DNA of 64,000 bases from [Bacillus] selenitireducens MLS10 (GCF_000093085.1 NC_014219.1:1302001-1366000); one strand, 5' to 3'. Shown: positions 1 to 9,520, counted from the first letter of the stretch. Notes: generated from the sequence alone by a model not told the origin. A program made the numbers and translations.

Positions 1-2030
1 ATGATGACCTCGTGCTCGTCCGGTTTAACAGCCGTTCAAGCGGCTCGCGTCCGGAAGGGACCGTCGTGCGGATTTTGAAGCGCGGGGTCGCCCGTACCGT
101 CGGCACTTACAGTGACGAGAAGCATTACGGTTTCGTCGTCAGTGACGACAAACGGATCCCGGCGGATATCTTCATCCCGAAAGGCCAGTCCCTTGGCGCA
201 GTGGACGGTCATAAAGTCCTCGTCGAGGTGACGAAATACCCCGAAGGCGGCAAGAATGCCGAAGGTCACGTCATCAAAGTGCTCGGGCATAAAAACGACC
301 CCGGGGTGGATATCCTCTCTGTGATTCATAAGCACGGTCTGCCGGGCGAATTTGCCGAAGAGACGATCGCTCACGCCAACGAGGTGCCGGAATCGATCAG
401 TGAAGCGGATCTTGTAGGTCGCAGAGACTTGCGTGATGAAGTGATTGTGACGATTGACGGGGCGGATGCCAAGGACCTCGATGATGCGGTCCAGGTCAAG
501 ACGCTCGACAATGGCAACATGGAACTCGGCGTGCATATCGCCGACGTCTCGCACTATGTCACAGAAGGTTCAGCCATTGATACCGAGGCTTCGGAGCGGG
601 CGACGAGCTGTTATTTGACAGACCGTGTCATCCCGATGATCCCCCATCGCCTATCGAACGGAATCTGTTCACTGAACCCGCAGGTGGACCGCCTGACGAT
701 GTCTTGCGTCATGGAAATCGATTCGGCAGGAACCGTCGTGAACCATGAGATCTTTGAAAGTGTGATCCGCACGACGGAACGGATGACCTACGATGCGGTC
801 CGGGATATTCTCGTCGATGAGGATCCGGAGACGATCGGGCGGTATGAGGATCTCGTTCCGATGTTTAAAGAGATGGAGAAGCTCGCAGAGCGACTTCGTC
901 GCGGCCGGTTTGACCGGGGTGCCATCGATTTTGATTTCAAAGAAGCGGAAGTCGAAGTGGACGGAGAAGGCAATCCGGTGGATGTTGTCATCCGGCAGCG
1001 AAGCGTGGCCGAGAAGCTGATTGAAGAGTTCATGCTCGCAGCCAACGAAACCGTCGCGGAGCATTTTCACTGGATGAAAGTGCCGTTTGTCTACCGGATC
1101 CACGAAGATCCTGATGAAGAGAAGCTCCAAACCTTTCTCGAGTTCATTACGAACTTTGGGTATACCGTCAAAGGGAAAGGCAACTCGATTCACCCGCGGG
1201 CTCTCCAGGAGCTGCTTGAAGAGATCAAAGGTGAACCGGAAGAGGCTGTCATCAGCCGCGTGATGCTCCGTTCGATGAAGCAGGCACGCTATGAACCGGT
1301 AAATGCCGGACACTTCGGCCTTTCATCTGAGTTCTATACCCATTTCACATCACCGATCCGCCGTTACCCGGATCTGATTGTTCATCGTCTGATTCGCACC
1401 TATCTGATCCATGGCAAAACCGATGACAAGACCATCAGTAAATGGCAGGAAGCCCTCCCTGAGATCACCCGTCATTCATCCGAGATGGAACGCCGTGCAG
1501 AGGAAGCGGAACGGGAGACCGATGAACTGAAAAAAGTGCAGTACATGATGGACAAAGTCGGAGAAGAGTTCACCGGCGTCATCAGCGGGGTAACCGGATT
1601 CGGTCTGTTTGTGGAACTGCAAAACACGATTGAAGGTCTCGTCCATGTCAGTTACCTGACGGATGATTACTATCACTACGATGAAAAACAGTACGTGATG
1701 ATCGGCGAGCGGACAGGCAACGTCTTCCGGCTCGGTGATGAGATTGATGTCCGAGTCATCAGTGTCAATCAGGATGAGCGGGCCATTGACTTTGAAGTGA
1801 TCGGCATGAAGCCGCGTAAAGCGTCCCGAAAGCAGCGTCCGAAAGTGATCGATGGACAGGCCGGATCAGCGGATAAGCCGAATAAAGGAAAGAAACCGGC
1901 TGTAAAACCGGATGGCAAGGCGGCAGGAGAAGGCAAAAGCAAACTTGCGAAAAAAAGGAATCGCGGTAAAAAGCGCCCGTTCTACGACAGTGCACCGAAA
2001 AAGAAAGCGAAGAAGCGGGGGAAATCATAA
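1..2030 (+). CDS. rnr: Ribonuclease R, 3' part (gene starts upstream of window)
   Basis: Processive 3'-5' exoribonuclease that degrades structured RNA and works with trans-translation. The reading frame is open from the first bases (first full codon at position 3), so the N-terminal part lies outside; about 675 residues are visible against roughly 770-800 for the family. The GTG at 12 is an internal Val, not a start. Visible parts in order: cold-shock-like RNA-binding region, RNB catalytic domain with the Asp-rich motif DAKDLDDAV near visible residue 155, an S1 domain ([15 protein letters not shown]) near residues 520-555, and a Lys/Arg-rich tail ending [10 protein letters not shown]. Followed by smpB and ssrA, the usual Bacillus order, which supports a joint role in ribosome rescue and decay of stalled mRNA. 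Confidence 0.95.
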   Translation, partial: DDLVLVRFNSRSSGSRPEGTVVRILKRGVARTVGTYSDEKHYGFVVSDDKRIPADIFIPKGQSLGAVDGHKVLVEVTKYPEGGKNAEGHVIKVLGHKNDPGVDILSVIHKHGLPGEFAEETIAHANEVPESISEADLVGRRDLRDEVIVTIDGADAKDLDDAVQVKTLDNGNMELGVHIADVSHYVTEGSAIDTEASERATSCYLTDRVIPMIPHRLSNGICSLNPQVDRLTMSCVMEIDSAGTVVNHEIFESVIRTTERMTYDAVRDILVDEDPETIGRYEDLVPMFKEMEKLAERLRRGRFDRGAIDFDFKEAEVEVDGEGNPVDVVIRQRSVAEKLIEEFMLAANETVAEHFHWMKVPFVYRIHEDPDEEKLQTFLEFITNFGYTVKGKGNSIHPRALQELLEEIKGEPEEAVISRVMLRSMKQARYEPVNAGHFGLSSEFYTHFTSPIRRYPDLIVHRLIRTYLIHGKTDDKTISKWQEALPEITRHSSEMERRAEEAERETDELKKVQYMMDKVGEEFTGVISGVTGFGLFVELQNTIEGLVHVSYLTDDYYHYDEKQYVMIGERTGNVFRLGDEIDVRVISVNQDERAIDFEVIGMKPRKASRKQRPKVIDGQAGSADKPNKGKKPAVKPDGKAAGEGKSKLAKKRNRGKKRPFYDSAPKKKAKKRGKS

Positions 2031-2038
2031 AACCGCCT

Positions 2039-2059
2039 CAGCCCCTGTCAAAGGGGCTG
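2039..2059 (+). terminator. Weak hairpin between rnr and smpB
   Basis: An 8-bp inverted repeat CAGCCCCT/AGGGGCTG with a 5-nt loop directly follows the rnr stop. No T-tract follows, so it is more likely an attenuating or mRNA-stabilising hairpin than a full terminator. Confidence 0.4.
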
Positions 2060-2143
2060 TTCGCCGGTTCTGTGATCTGATAAACTGATGGAAGAAGTGT
2101 TTAGAATCCACCACTGGAATGAGAAAGAAAGGATGCAGCGATC

Positions 2144-2611
2144 ATGGCCACTTACGACAAACCAATCGCCCAAAACAAGAAAGCCAATCATGATTACCAT
2201 ATTGAAGAAACGTATGAAGCGGGGATGGTCCTGACGGGGACGGAGATCAAGTCGATCCGAAACCGGCGTGTGAACCTGAAAGACTCGTTTGCGAGGATTT
2301 CCAACGGAGAAGTCTGGCTCTCGAACATGCATATCAGTCCGTACGAGCAGGGGAATCGCTACAACCATGACCCTGTAAGAGCACGGAAACTGCTTCTGCA
2401 TAAGAAGCAGATCGATCAGCTGATCGGCCTCACAAAGGAGAAGGGCTACACCCTCGTCCCTTTGAAGATCTACATCAAGAACGGTGTGGCCAAGGTGCTC
2501 ATCGGTCTCGGAAAAGGGAAAAAGAAATACGACAAACGGGAAGATCTGAAGCGAAAGGACGCGAAGCGGGAAGTCGAACGCGCCTTTAAAGATCATCAGC
2601 TCGGCCGTTAA
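2144..2611 (+). CDS. smpB: SsrA-binding protein SmpB
   Basis: Small basic RNA-binding protein that binds the tRNA-like part of tmRNA and carries it into the A site of stalled ribosomes. At 155 residues it has normal family length. The conserved GTEIKSIR segment (residues 29-36), the LHKKQI segment and the basic C-terminal tail ([16 protein letters not shown] onward) that occupies the empty mRNA channel are all present. The ATG at 2144 is preceded by an AAAGGA-type RBS. It sits between rnr and ssrA, the typical trans-translation cluster. Confidence 0.96.
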   Translation: MATYDKPIAQNKKANHDYHIEETYEAGMVLTGTEIKSIRNRRVNLKDSFARISNGEVWLSNMHISPYEQGNRYNHDPVRARKLLLHKKQIDQLIGLTKEKGYTLVPLKIYIKNGVAKVLIGLGKGKKKYDKREDLKRKDAKREVERAFKDHQLGR

Positions 2612-2625
2612 ATCGTTTATGGTAT

Positions 2626-2653
2626 TTGACGCATGCCATATATGTGGTATAAT
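2626..2653 (+). promoter_or_regulatory. Sigma-A promoter of ssrA
   Basis: TTGACG at 2626-2631 and TATAAT at 2648-2653 with a 16-nt spacer. The start would fall near 2660, about 60 nt before the mature 5' end of tmRNA. It gives ssrA its own promoter just after the smpB stop. Confidence 0.7.
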
Positions 2654-2719
2654 GGAATATACCGTTAAGGACAGTTGAATCAGCAAGCCTGATTCCTTCA
2701 TCCTTGATGTCTCTCTCAA

Positions 2720-3087
2720 GGGGACGTTCTGGATTCGACAGGGATAGGTCGGGCTTAAGCTGCGAGTCGAGCTGAGTGTCCTCGTAAAAACGCTCACCTT
2801 GCCTACAGTTGGCAAACAAGATAACGATTTCGCTTTAGCAGCGGCGTAAAAACCCTGCTGGCGGTTCCACCCTTCATCGCCCATGTGAAGGATCTGGGAC
2901 TCACTCTAAGTGGGCTACGCAGTATTCCCACCACCTGAGGGAAGACTGAAGAGATCAATCAGGTTAGCCTCAGGGACGCCTGTTCGTTGGCAGATCTGAA
3001 GGCGAATCTTCAATAAACGAACTACACTCGTAGATGCTTAGGTTGCGTTATCTCTGGACGTGGGTTCGATTCCCACCGTCTCCACCA
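2720..3087 (+). ncRNA. ssrA: Transfer-messenger RNA (tmRNA)
   Basis: One-piece tmRNA of about 368 nt. The 5' end GGGGACGTTCTGGATTCGAC and the 3' T-arm with encoded CCA (3085-3087) are canonical. By alignment with the B. subtilis gene the resume codon is GGC at 2811; the tag reads GKQDNDFALAAA and stops at TAA 2847-2849, ending in the proteolysis signal ALAAA. An Ala from charged tmRNA precedes the encoded tag. Partners rnr and smpB lie directly upstream. Confidence 0.96.
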
Positions 3088-3131
3088 ATATTGTTATATC
3101 AATGGTTCATGGCCACTGATAACATTGGTGG
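3082..3131 (+). repeat. Inverted repeat overlapping the tmRNA 3' end
   Basis: CCACCAAT(ATT)GTTAT at 3082-3097 pairs with ATAACATTGGTGG at 3119-3131, leaving only a 3-nt bulge. The left arm contains the 3' CCA of tmRNA, so the precursor could sequester its own CCA end before processing. It could also be a remnant of an insertion. Confidence 0.55.
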
Positions 3132-3166
3132 TAACATGATTTCAGTTTTTATACGTTAACGGACTT

Positions 3167-3199
3167 GAAGCCATCCTCACACCAGAGGATGGCTTCTTT
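3167..3199 (+). terminator. Rho-independent terminator of ssrA
   Basis: Perfect 12-bp stem GAAGCCATCCTC/GAGGATGGCTTC with a 6-nt loop, followed by TTT. It lies between ssrA and the convergent minus-strand gene and may serve both. Confidence 0.75.
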
Positions 3200-3221
3200 G
3201 TGCATGGGTCAGATTTGAGCG

Positions 3222-3530
3222 TTACAACTCAAAGCCGAACCGGCCTAATTCCCGACAGGCGTCTTCATACGCCATGTCGAGATTTGTGAGGAAGTAGAAG
3301 GTCGGATCGTCTTTCATCATTTCCCGTAAGAGACGGAACGTTTCCGGACGTTCATGCCGAATGACGGTCACCACAGCTGTGTTGGGCAAGGTGGATGACT
3401 TGGTCTTGATCTTAATAAAGGAACGAAGGAAATACTTGTACTCCATATAATCTTTTTTCCGGTCGGGATACAGCCTCAGTATGCGTTTGAACTGCTTCAG
3501 TGCGTTTTCAAGTTCCTGTTCGTGTGCCAC
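3222..3530 (-). CDS. Hypothetical protein, 102 aa
   Basis: I do not recognise this small cytoplasmic protein. The start is placed at the GTG at 3530 because a strong AGGAGG lies just upstream of it; a longer form from ATG 3614 lacks an RBS. The protein begins MAHEQELENALKQF, is basic in its first half and has a conserved-looking C-terminal half (VVTVIRHERPETFRLL, then TFYFLTNLDMAYEDACRELG). It has no signal peptide or membrane segment. It is convergent with ssrA. Confidence 0.7.
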   Translation of the reverse strand: MAHEQELENALKQFKRILRLYPDRKKDYMEYKYFLRSFIKIKTKSSTLPNTAVVTVIRHERPETFRLLREMMKDDPTFYFLTNLDMAYEDACRELGRFGFEL

Positions 3531-3766
3531 GGCTACTCCTCCTGCATAGGATAATGTGAGTTCATGTTGCAATGTATTAAGTTTAGTATAAAACCATTTC
3601 ACTTCTGTTTTCAATGATAAAACCGACTTTTGTCATGATTCAAATTCATAAATATCAATTGGAGCTATAGGGAAACGGGTGCTTTTCTTTGTTTCTGGCG
3701 GGAAAAAGAGCAAGGCGTGTCGAACATACCTACGAAGGATCATTCAGAGCACAGGGGGAGATATGT

Positions 3767-4063
3767 ATGCTTGAGTTCAGTCTTTTTGATGAAACAGACC
3801 CGGAACTTGAAGCACAGGGGCACCTCGTGAGGCAGGTCATGAAAAAGTGCGGTGTTGAGCGCGCGGACATTGTGGCACTCGAGAGAGATGGCCCGGATTT
3901 TTTTGTGATGGTGGAAGAAAGCCGCTTTGTCCGGATGAGGCTTTGCTCAGAGCCGACTGAGAAGACGTGCTATGAGAGTGCGTCAGGTTGCGCAGAAACC
4001 GTGGGTTTTGTCACCAGGAGGCAGCTCGAGGGCGATGATTACTACAAACTGAAAGAAAAATAG
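3767..4063 (+). CDS. Hypothetical protein, 98 aa
   Basis: Unrecognised small acidic cytoplasmic protein. The start at ATG 3767 follows AGGGGGAG at 3753-3760; the frame is open upstream to 3689 but without an RBS. It contains four Cys (MKKCGVE, MRLCSEP, KTCYES, GCAET) and ends in TAG immediately before a terminator, so it is a single-gene unit. No function can be assigned. Confidence 0.6.
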   Translation: MLEFSLFDETDPELEAQGHLVRQVMKKCGVERADIVALERDGPDFFVMVEESRFVRMRLCSEPTEKTCYESASGCAETVGFVTRRQLEGDDYYKLKEK

Positions 4064-4091
4064 CGGTCTCCGTCGTTTCGGAGACCGCTTT
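4062..4091. terminator. Bidirectional terminator
   Basis: 11-bp perfect stem AGCGGTCTCCG/CGGAGACCGCT with a 6-nt loop. It overlaps the stop of the small plus-strand gene and lies just past the end of the dipeptidase gene on the minus strand. Confidence 0.7.
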
Positions 4092-4106
4092 GTTAACCTT
4101 AGTCCA

Positions 4107-5483
4107 TCAGCTTGGATCGACAGAGGCGCATTCGTTGTAATAATCGGCTAGGACTTCGATACCGAGATTAAAGTGATCCACAGGAAAGCTCTCATTCGGT
4201 GCGTGCAGGTTATCCTCCGGTGTGCCGAATCCGAGGAGCACGACGGGAATACCATACAGCTGATCAAAAGACTCGACCACCGGAATCGATCCGCCAAGTC
4301 GGACGAAAACCGTGTCTTTTCCAAAGGCAGACGAGAGGCAGGCCGCTGCCGACTGAATCAGCGGATGTTTCGGATCAACTTTGTAAGCACGAGCAGACAG
4401 CGGTTCACGCTTTACGTTAACATGCACGCCTTTCGGGGCGTGTTTTTTCATGTAATCAGCTAGCAGGTTTTGAATCTCATCCGGATCCTGACCCGGTACG
4501 AGGCGGCATGTCAATTTGGCCGTGGCCGTTGATGGAATAATCGTCTTCGTCCCCTCTCCCTGGTAGCCGCCAAAGATACCGTTAACCTCGAATGTCGGGC
4601 GTGCCATCGTATGTTCATTGACGGTAAAGCCTTCTTCCGGGGTGGTCTCCGGAATGCCGAGGGAACGTTTGTAATCTTCTCCTGGGGCTTCGTTCATCAG
4701 ACGGCGCTCCTCTTCATCGAGATGCTCGATACCATCGTAAAACCCGGGCACGAGGACTTTTTCATTCTCGCCTTTCATGCCGGCCAAGAGCTGTGCAAGG
4801 GCCATGGCAGGGTTTTTGACCGCACCGCCGTACAGACCGCTGTGAAGGTCGCGTTTTGGCCCGGTGAGGGTGACTTCAAGGCCGGTAAAGCCTTTCAGTC
4901 CGTAAAGCATCGTTGGCTGACCGGTTTCGACCATGCCTGAATCGGACACAAGGGCGAAATCCGCTTTGAGGAGGTCCCGGTTGTCTTTTAAGAACGGATA
5001 GAGATTGGCACTGCCGATTTCCTCTTCGCCTTCAATGATCACTTTGACATTGACAGGGAGCTTCCCTTCGGTTTTCATATAGGCTTCAAAGACGGCCAGA
5101 TGCATAAAGACCTGACCTTTGTCATCAGAAGCCCCTCTTGCATAGAGGCGCCCATTGCGGATCTCCGGCTCAAACGGCTCTGAATCCCACAGTTCAAGGG
5201 GTTCTGCGGGCTGGACATCATAATGGCCGTAAAAAAGCGCCGTCGGAGCATCGGGGTTGCCGATCCACTCCCCATAGACGAGGGGATGACCGCCGGTCTC
5301 CTTTATCTCAACTTTGTCAAAGCCGATTTCGTTTAAATAATCCCGGACGAATTCACCGGCTTTCAGAACGTCGTCCTTATGGGCGGATGTGGTACTGACG
5401 CTGGGGATGGAAAGAAACTCATTCAGTCTTGCCAGGTTCTGTTCTCTGTGTGTCTTCAAATACGTTTTGACCTGTTCACTCAT
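4107..5483 (-). CDS. M20-family metallo-dipeptidase
   Basis: Zinc peptidase of the M20 family (carnosinase/CPDG2-like dipeptidase group), 458 residues, predicted to be cytoplasmic. Metal-site signatures are present: LFYGHYDVQP with the first ligand His and catalytic Asp (about residues 85-94), GASDDKGQ with the bridging Asp, and EGEEEIGS with the catalytic Glu. The central dimerisation domain includes KRDLHSGLYGGAVKNP. The C-terminal His ligand is in GTPEDNLHAPNE. Start ATG 5483 has AAGGAGTG about 9 nt upstream. It is monocistronic. It probably hydrolyses dipeptides for amino-acid recycling; the exact substrate cannot be read from sequence. Confidence 0.88.
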   Translation of the reverse strand: MSEQVKTYLKTHREQNLARLNEFLSIPSVSTTSAHKDDVLKAGEFVRDYLNEIGFDKVEIKETGGHPLVYGEWIGNPDAPTALFYGHYDVQPAEPLELWDSEPFEPEIRNGRLYARGASDDKGQVFMHLAVFEAYMKTEGKLPVNVKVIIEGEEEIGSANLYPFLKDNRDLLKADFALVSDSGMVETGQPTMLYGLKGFTGLEVTLTGPKRDLHSGLYGGAVKNPAMALAQLLAGMKGENEKVLVPGFYDGIEHLDEEERRLMNEAPGEDYKRSLGIPETTPEEGFTVNEHTMARPTFEVNGIFGGYQGEGTKTIIPSTATAKLTCRLVPGQDPDEIQNLLADYMKKHAPKGVHVNVKREPLSARAYKVDPKHPLIQSAAACLSSAFGKDTVFVRLGGSIPVVESFDQLYGIPVVLLGFGTPEDNLHAPNESFPVDHFNLGIEVLADYYNECASVDPS

Positions 5484-5671
5484 GTCGCAAACACTCCTTC
5501 ATTCGATTTAACAGGGATGTTTCAGTTTCAGTTGAACGAATACCCACTGTTTTTAATCAGATCATCGTTGGAACCATTGTCTATTTTACTATAGAGTGGA
5601 CCGCTTTGTCCCTACCGGAAAACAGAAGGCGGGGACTAACTTCTGAAAAGCGTGTGTTTTCAGAAAATTGA

Positions 5672-5701
5672 TTGCAAAAAAGGGGTGATATACGCTATGA
5701 T
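5672..5701 (+). promoter_or_regulatory. Sigma-A promoter of ilvD
   Basis: TTGCAA at 5672-5677 and TATGAT at 5696-5701 with an 18-nt spacer. The ATG at 5697 lies inside the -10 box and cannot be the ilvD start, which supports the GTG at 5754. Confidence 0.65.
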
Positions 5702-5753
5702 AGACGTTATATGGCATGTGAGATTATGTACATTGACAGAAAGGGTGAATGTT

Positions 5754-7448
5754 GTGAGTGAGAAGGATTTGCGTCATAAAAGTAAAGTGATCAGTGAAGG
5801 GGTAAACCGGGTTCCGAACCGGTCAATGCTGCGTGCAGTCGGGTTTACCGATGAGGATTTCAAGAAACCGATGATTGGGGTTGCGAGTACGTGGAGTGAG
5901 GTCACCCCTTGTAATGTACATATTGATGCCTTGGCAAGAGATGCCAAGCTCGGAGCGGCAGAAGGCGGCGGAGCGCCGATGATCTTCAATACGATCATGG
6001 TCGCTGACGGGATTGCGATGGGGCATGAAGGCATGAGCTATTCCCTGCCGTCAAGGGAAGTCATCGCCGATTCCATTGAAACGGTTGTCGGAGCAGAAGC
6101 CCTCGACGCCGTCGTCGCCATTGGCGGTTGTGACAAAACAACGCCGGGCTGTCTCATTTCCATGGGACGGATGAATGTACCGGGCGTCTATGTGTATGGC
6201 GGTACGATCAAACCGGGGAAACTCGATGGCAAGGACATCGACATCGTCAACTCCTTCGAGGCAGTCGGTCAGTACCAGAGCGGCAAGCTTGATGAGGAAG
6301 GCCTTCATAAAGTGGAATGTTCTGCCTGCCCTGGACCGGGTTCCTGCGGCGGGATGTACACGGCAAATACAATGGCCGCAGCGGCAGAAGCGCTCGGCAT
6401 GAGTATTCCAGGCTCATCATCGACGCCTGCAGTGGATGATTATAAGCATCAGGAGTGCAGGCAGGCCGGCGATCTGACGGTTCAGCTTTTGGAAAAAGAC
6501 ATCAAGCCCCGTGATATTATGACGAAGAAGGCGTTTGAGAATGCCATTACCGTCGTCATGGCCCTCGGCGGCTCAACAAATGCCTTCCTGCATCTTCTTG
6601 CGATTGCGAGAAGCGTTGACGTCGACTTGACGTATGATGACTTTGAACGGGTCCGCAAGAACGTCCCGCATATTGCCGATCTGAAGCCAAGCGGTCAGTA
6701 TGTCATGGAAGACCTCTTCCAGGCAGGGGGCGTGCCTGGCGTGATGAAGCTGCTTCTTGAAGCCGGCCTCCTACATGGCGACTGCATGACGGTAACTGGC
6801 AAGACGATTGCCGAGAACCTTGCAGCTGCGGAACCGCTGAAAGAAGGACAAAAAGTGATTTTTCCGCTTGATAAGCCGATTAAGCCAAGCGGTCCATTGA
6901 TTGTCATGAAAGGGAATCTGGCCCCTGAAGGCGGGGTTGCCAAGATGAGCGGTCAGTCGATCAGTCATTTTGAAGGTACGATCAAAGTGTATGACAGTGA
7001 GGCCGATGCGACGAAGGCCATTGAAGCGGGAGAGATCGTTGAGGGGGATGTCCTCGTCATCCGCTATGTGGGTCCAAAAGGCGGTCCGGGTATGCCGGAG
7101 ATGCTCTCGATCACGGCGATGATCGTAGGTCGAGGCTTGAACGGTAAAGTCGCACTGATGACAGATGGCCGATTCTCCGGCGGTTCACACGGCTTTGTTA
7201 TCGGTCATATTGCACCGGAAGCCGCAGTAGGCGGGCCGATTGCGCTGATCAAGAATGGTGACAAGGTCACGATCGATGCGGATACGCAGGAGATCAATCT
7301 GCATATTGATGAAGCGGAGTTTGAGAAGCGGAAACAGGAATGGCAGCCGAAGCCGCCGCGGTTTACGTACGGCGTGTTGAAGAAATATGCCAAACTCGTT
7401 TCGTCTTCAGCGGAAGGCGCAATTACAGACGGTAAAGAAGCCGATTGA
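5754..7448 (+). CDS. ilvD: Dihydroxy-acid dehydratase
   Basis: Converts 2,3-dihydroxy-isovalerate and its methylvalerate homologue to 2-keto acids in valine, isoleucine and leucine synthesis. It is an Fe-S enzyme of the IlvD/Edd family. From GTG 5754 the protein is 564 residues, the family length. Cluster ligands are visible in [10 protein letters not shown] and in [19 protein letters not shown]; the C-terminal part carries the [15 protein letters not shown] signature. An in-frame extension to 5652 exists, but the promoter overlaps it and AAGGGTGA precedes the GTG. It stands alone, with no ilvBNC neighbours and no visible T-box in its short leader, and is terminated by a bidirectional hairpin. 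Confidence 0.95.
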   Translation: MSEKDLRHKSKVISEGVNRVPNRSMLRAVGFTDEDFKKPMIGVASTWSEVTPCNVHIDALARDAKLGAAEGGGAPMIFNTIMVADGIAMGHEGMSYSLPSREVIADSIETVVGAEALDAVVAIGGCDKTTPGCLISMGRMNVPGVYVYGGTIKPGKLDGKDIDIVNSFEAVGQYQSGKLDEEGLHKVECSACPGPGSCGGMYTANTMAAAAEALGMSIPGSSSTPAVDDYKHQECRQAGDLTVQLLEKDIKPRDIMTKKAFENAITVVMALGGSTNAFLHLLAIARSVDVDLTYDDFERVRKNVPHIADLKPSGQYVMEDLFQAGGVPGVMKLLLEAGLLHGDCMTVTGKTIAENLAAAEPLKEGQKVIFPLDKPIKPSGPLIVMKGNLAPEGGVAKMSGQSISHFEGTIKVYDSEADATKAIEAGEIVEGDVLVIRYVGPKGGPGMPEMLSITAMIVGRGLNGKVALMTDGRFSGGSHGFVIGHIAPEAAVGGPIALIKNGDKVTIDADTQEINLHIDEAEFEKRKQEWQPKPPRFTYGVLKKYAKLVSSSAEGAITDGKEAD

Positions 7449-7459
7449 TGTAAACATTC

Positions 7460-7500
7460 AAAAAACAGCTTTCACCTCATCTGGGTGGAAGCTGTTTTTT
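7460..7500. terminator. Bidirectional terminator between ilvD and the anti-sigma kinase gene
   Basis: AAAAAACAGCTTTCACC pairs with GGTGGAAGCTGTTTTTT (one T-G wobble) around a 7-nt loop. A- and T-tracts on both sides allow use by both convergent units. Confidence 0.85.
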
Positions 7501-7511
7501 AGTGCGCTAAA

Positions 7512-7907
7512 CTATACGTCAATACGGTTCTTAACAAGAAGAAACTGGTTGCCTTTGTCTGAAGGGATCGTGTGATCCATGACCTGTTGGATAATGAATA
7601 ATCCCCTGCCGCGGTCGCTCTCGGTATTTGTCTCCTGCTTACTGGAAAGATCATGGGGAAAGCCTTCGCCCTCGTCTTTGATCCGAAACAGCACGCGTTT
7701 TTTGGATACGGTGATGGTGAGGTGAACGGCTTTGTCAGGAGCCATCCGGTTTCCGTGTTCCCACGCATTATTTACGCACTCTGTCAGTGCCAGATCAACC
7801 ATGAGGACATCACGCCGGCCGAAATAGTCGATCAATTTCGGCATAAGTCCTTTGATGATCACTCTGAAATCTTTCGGTTCCTCGAAACTGACGTCTAGTA
7901 CCTTCAT
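7512..7907 (-). CDS. Anti-sigma-factor serine kinase, RsbW/RsbT-like (HATPase_c_2)
   Basis: Small GHKL ATPase of 131 residues, typical of partner-switching kinases that bind a sigma factor or other client and phosphorylate a STAS antagonist. The N-box is ECVNNAWEHGN (about residues 43-53), the G1 box IKDEGEGF, and the lid/G2 region GRGLFIIQ. Start ATG 7907 has AGGAG upstream. It is the last gene of a three-gene minus-strand operon (STAS, PP2C, kinase). No sigma-factor gene is adjacent, so the client is encoded elsewhere or is not a sigma factor. Confidence 0.85.
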   Translation of the reverse strand: MKVLDVSFEEPKDFRVIIKGLMPKLIDYFGRRDVLMVDLALTECVNNAWEHGNRMAPDKAVHLTITVSKKRVLFRIKDEGEGFPHDLSSKQETNTESDRGRGLFIIQQVMDHTIPSDKGNQFLLVKNRIDV

Positions 7908-7925
7908 GTTTCAAGACTCCTAACA

Positions 7926-9050
7926 CTATTTAATTTCTAAATAAATGGATGTTACATCGTCTTTTGAGCGGCCCGAAAGGCTGACACGATGTAAATACCT
8001 CAGCCAGTTATCTCGGTTCCTGGAATCAGGAAATTCGTAGTATTCGAGGGCATCAAAAAAGCCGTCAGTCCCCAGGATGAGTTGGTCACGTTTGCTGATT
8101 TTGAAAGATTTTCGTCTGAACATCGTCTGATCAAACATGCCAAGGGGCGTTCCCGGGAAGTCGCGTTTGCGGACGGTTCTTCGGTCATCGTGCAGAATAT
8201 AGGGGATCCCGGCAGATATGACGTGGCATTTCATCTCGTTGAAATCGACTTCGACTATCATCGAGGCTGCGAAATCTTCAAGATCAAAATGATTCAGGTA
8301 GTACTGATTCATCCGTTTCAGTATGCCTTCAGCCGAGACGCGGTCATTTTGCACCGAGACTTCGAAAAGCGAATGGAGGGAGGCCATTTGCATCGATGTA
8401 TAAATGCCGTGTCCCATAATATCAATGATATAAAGGATCAGTTTTTGGCGCTTCGGATCGTAATGATACCCGAACGAATCCCCGCTCAACTGAAAATTAG
8501 GATAATAGTAGTAAGACAGATTGAAGCGGTAATCATTCACTTTTTCCGGCAACATTTTCCGCTGGAGCTTTGAGGCTTTCTCGAGTTCAAGAAGGAGCCG
8601 GGCAGATTCGGATACGTCACGGCCGATGCAAATGAGGCCAATTACCTCGGTCTTCCTACTGTAACGGGGTACCATTCGCCACTCAATCGGTCCCTTTTTT
8701 TCGTTCAGGGCATCGCGATACGTGCAAAAGGAAATTTCCCGGTTCGCAAGGATCTCACGACGGATCTCCGCCCACTGTTTTTCAGGCCAGCAAAACAGGT
8801 CTGTAACAGGCATGTCCTTCAGCGTGCCGGCCTTTGATTTCGCGAAATTGGTAATAAAAGCCTCGTTCCAGTGTGTAATGTTCCCGTCGAGTGAAATCTC
8901 GATTCCGGGAGAATTGTTTTGCTGTAACCAGGGATTTTCCAGTGGTGCAGGTGCCTGTTCGTCCGCTGTGGAACTCAGGACGGTTCCTGCGGCTTCGAGC
9001 ATAGGCGAATGCATGTCAAATCCCAAATGTGGCGGATGTCCACTGGGCAC
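7926..9050 (-). CDS. PAS-domain PP2C-type serine phosphatase (RsbP/RsbU-like, SpoIIE domain)
   Basis: Signal-responsive phosphatase of 374 residues that should dephosphorylate the STAS antagonist next door. Residues about 50-160 form a PAS domain (IEISLDGNITHWNEAF; ICIGRDVSESARL), then a short coiled linker (LLELEKASKLQRKMLP), then a SpoIIE/PP2C domain with metal-binding Asp in LSGDSFGYHYD and DIMGHGIY and the late GTDGFFDAL motif. The GTG start at 9050 follows AAAGGAGGG. The PAS-PP2C architecture resembles RsbP, the energy-stress branch of B. subtilis sigma-B control, with no membrane segment. What the PAS domain senses cannot be inferred. Confidence 0.85.
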   Translation of the reverse strand: MPSGHPPHLGFDMHSPMLEAAGTVLSSTADEQAPAPLENPWLQQNNSPGIEISLDGNITHWNEAFITNFAKSKAGTLKDMPVTDLFCWPEKQWAEIRREILANREISFCTYRDALNEKKGPIEWRMVPRYSRKTEVIGLICIGRDVSESARLLLELEKASKLQRKMLPEKVNDYRFNLSYYYYPNFQLSGDSFGYHYDPKRQKLILYIIDIMGHGIYTSMQMASLHSLFEVSVQNDRVSAEGILKRMNQYYLNHFDLEDFAASMIVEVDFNEMKCHVISAGIPYILHDDRRTVRKRDFPGTPLGMFDQTMFRRKSFKISKRDQLILGTDGFFDALEYYEFPDSRNRDNWLRYLHRVSLSGRSKDDVTSIYLEIK

Positions 9051-9098
9051 GATAATCCCTCCTTTCAGAAATGTGTTTTAAAGAAACAGGCTTTCCCG

Positions 9099-9401
9099 TC
9101 AGTCAAAATCAAATACGGAAGTAAGCCTCGTCATTTCAAATACTTCGTAGACTGCCCCTTTGGCGTGTCTGATTTTCATCTGGCCGCCACGCTCTTTCGT
9201 GCGCTTGTGTGCGGCAACCAAAATCCCGAGTCCTGCAGAGTCGATAAAGGAAAGACGGTCCATATCAATGATGAACATTTTGTAGCCTTCCTCAATCTTC
9301 TCATACAGTTTTTCCCGAAGATCCGCAGCATCGGTAACGGTAAGTTCATCATAAAGGGTGACGAGGACTTTGTCCTCATGGATGGTAAGGTCTTTGATCA
9401 T
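9099..9401 (-). CDS. STAS-domain anti-anti-sigma factor
   Basis: 100-residue single STAS domain, RsbV/SpoIIAA-like. The phosphorylatable Ser is in SFIDSAGLG (Ser55). When dephosphorylated by the downstream phosphatase it should bind the kinase and release its client. Start ATG 9401 has GAGGAG upstream. It is the first gene of the operon and is preceded by a sigma-B-type promoter. Confidence 0.88.
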   Translation of the reverse strand: MIKDLTIHEDKVLVTLYDELTVTDAADLREKLYEKIEEGYKMFIIDMDRLSFIDSAGLGILVAAHKRTKERGGQMKIRHAKGAVYEVFEMTRLTSVFDFD

Positions 9402-9440
9402 AATGGAGACGCTCCTCTGTCAGTATTTTTTCTGTTTTCT

Positions 9441-9465
9441 ATACCCCTGAAATGGCGATGTAAAC
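9441..9465 (-). promoter_or_regulatory. Sigma-B-type promoter of the partner-switching operon
   Basis: On the minus strand GTTTAC (9465-9460) and GGGTAT (9446-9441) are 13 nt apart, close to the B. subtilis sigma-B consensus GTTTAA-N12-15-GGGTAT. It lies about 40 nt before the STAS start. This implies that the cassette is itself induced by a sigma-B-like factor. Confidence 0.6.
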
Positions 9466-9520
9466 CCCTTCAAAGAAGATGGATGCCCTACTTTGGGCTT
9501 ACAGGCTGGTTTTTCAGGTA

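Noticed and set aside
669-1313. Long minus-strand frame inside rnr
   Set aside because: Antisense to a conserved gene, with His/Arg-rich composition typical of shadow frames.
2048-2884. Long minus-strand frame over smpB and tmRNA
   Set aside because: It runs antisense to smpB and through the tmRNA gene, has no family-like sequence and no RBS; it is a by-product of the coding strand.
5697-5753. N-terminal extension of IlvD from ATG 5697
   Set aside because: The ATG lies inside a good -10 box and the extra residues do not match the family.
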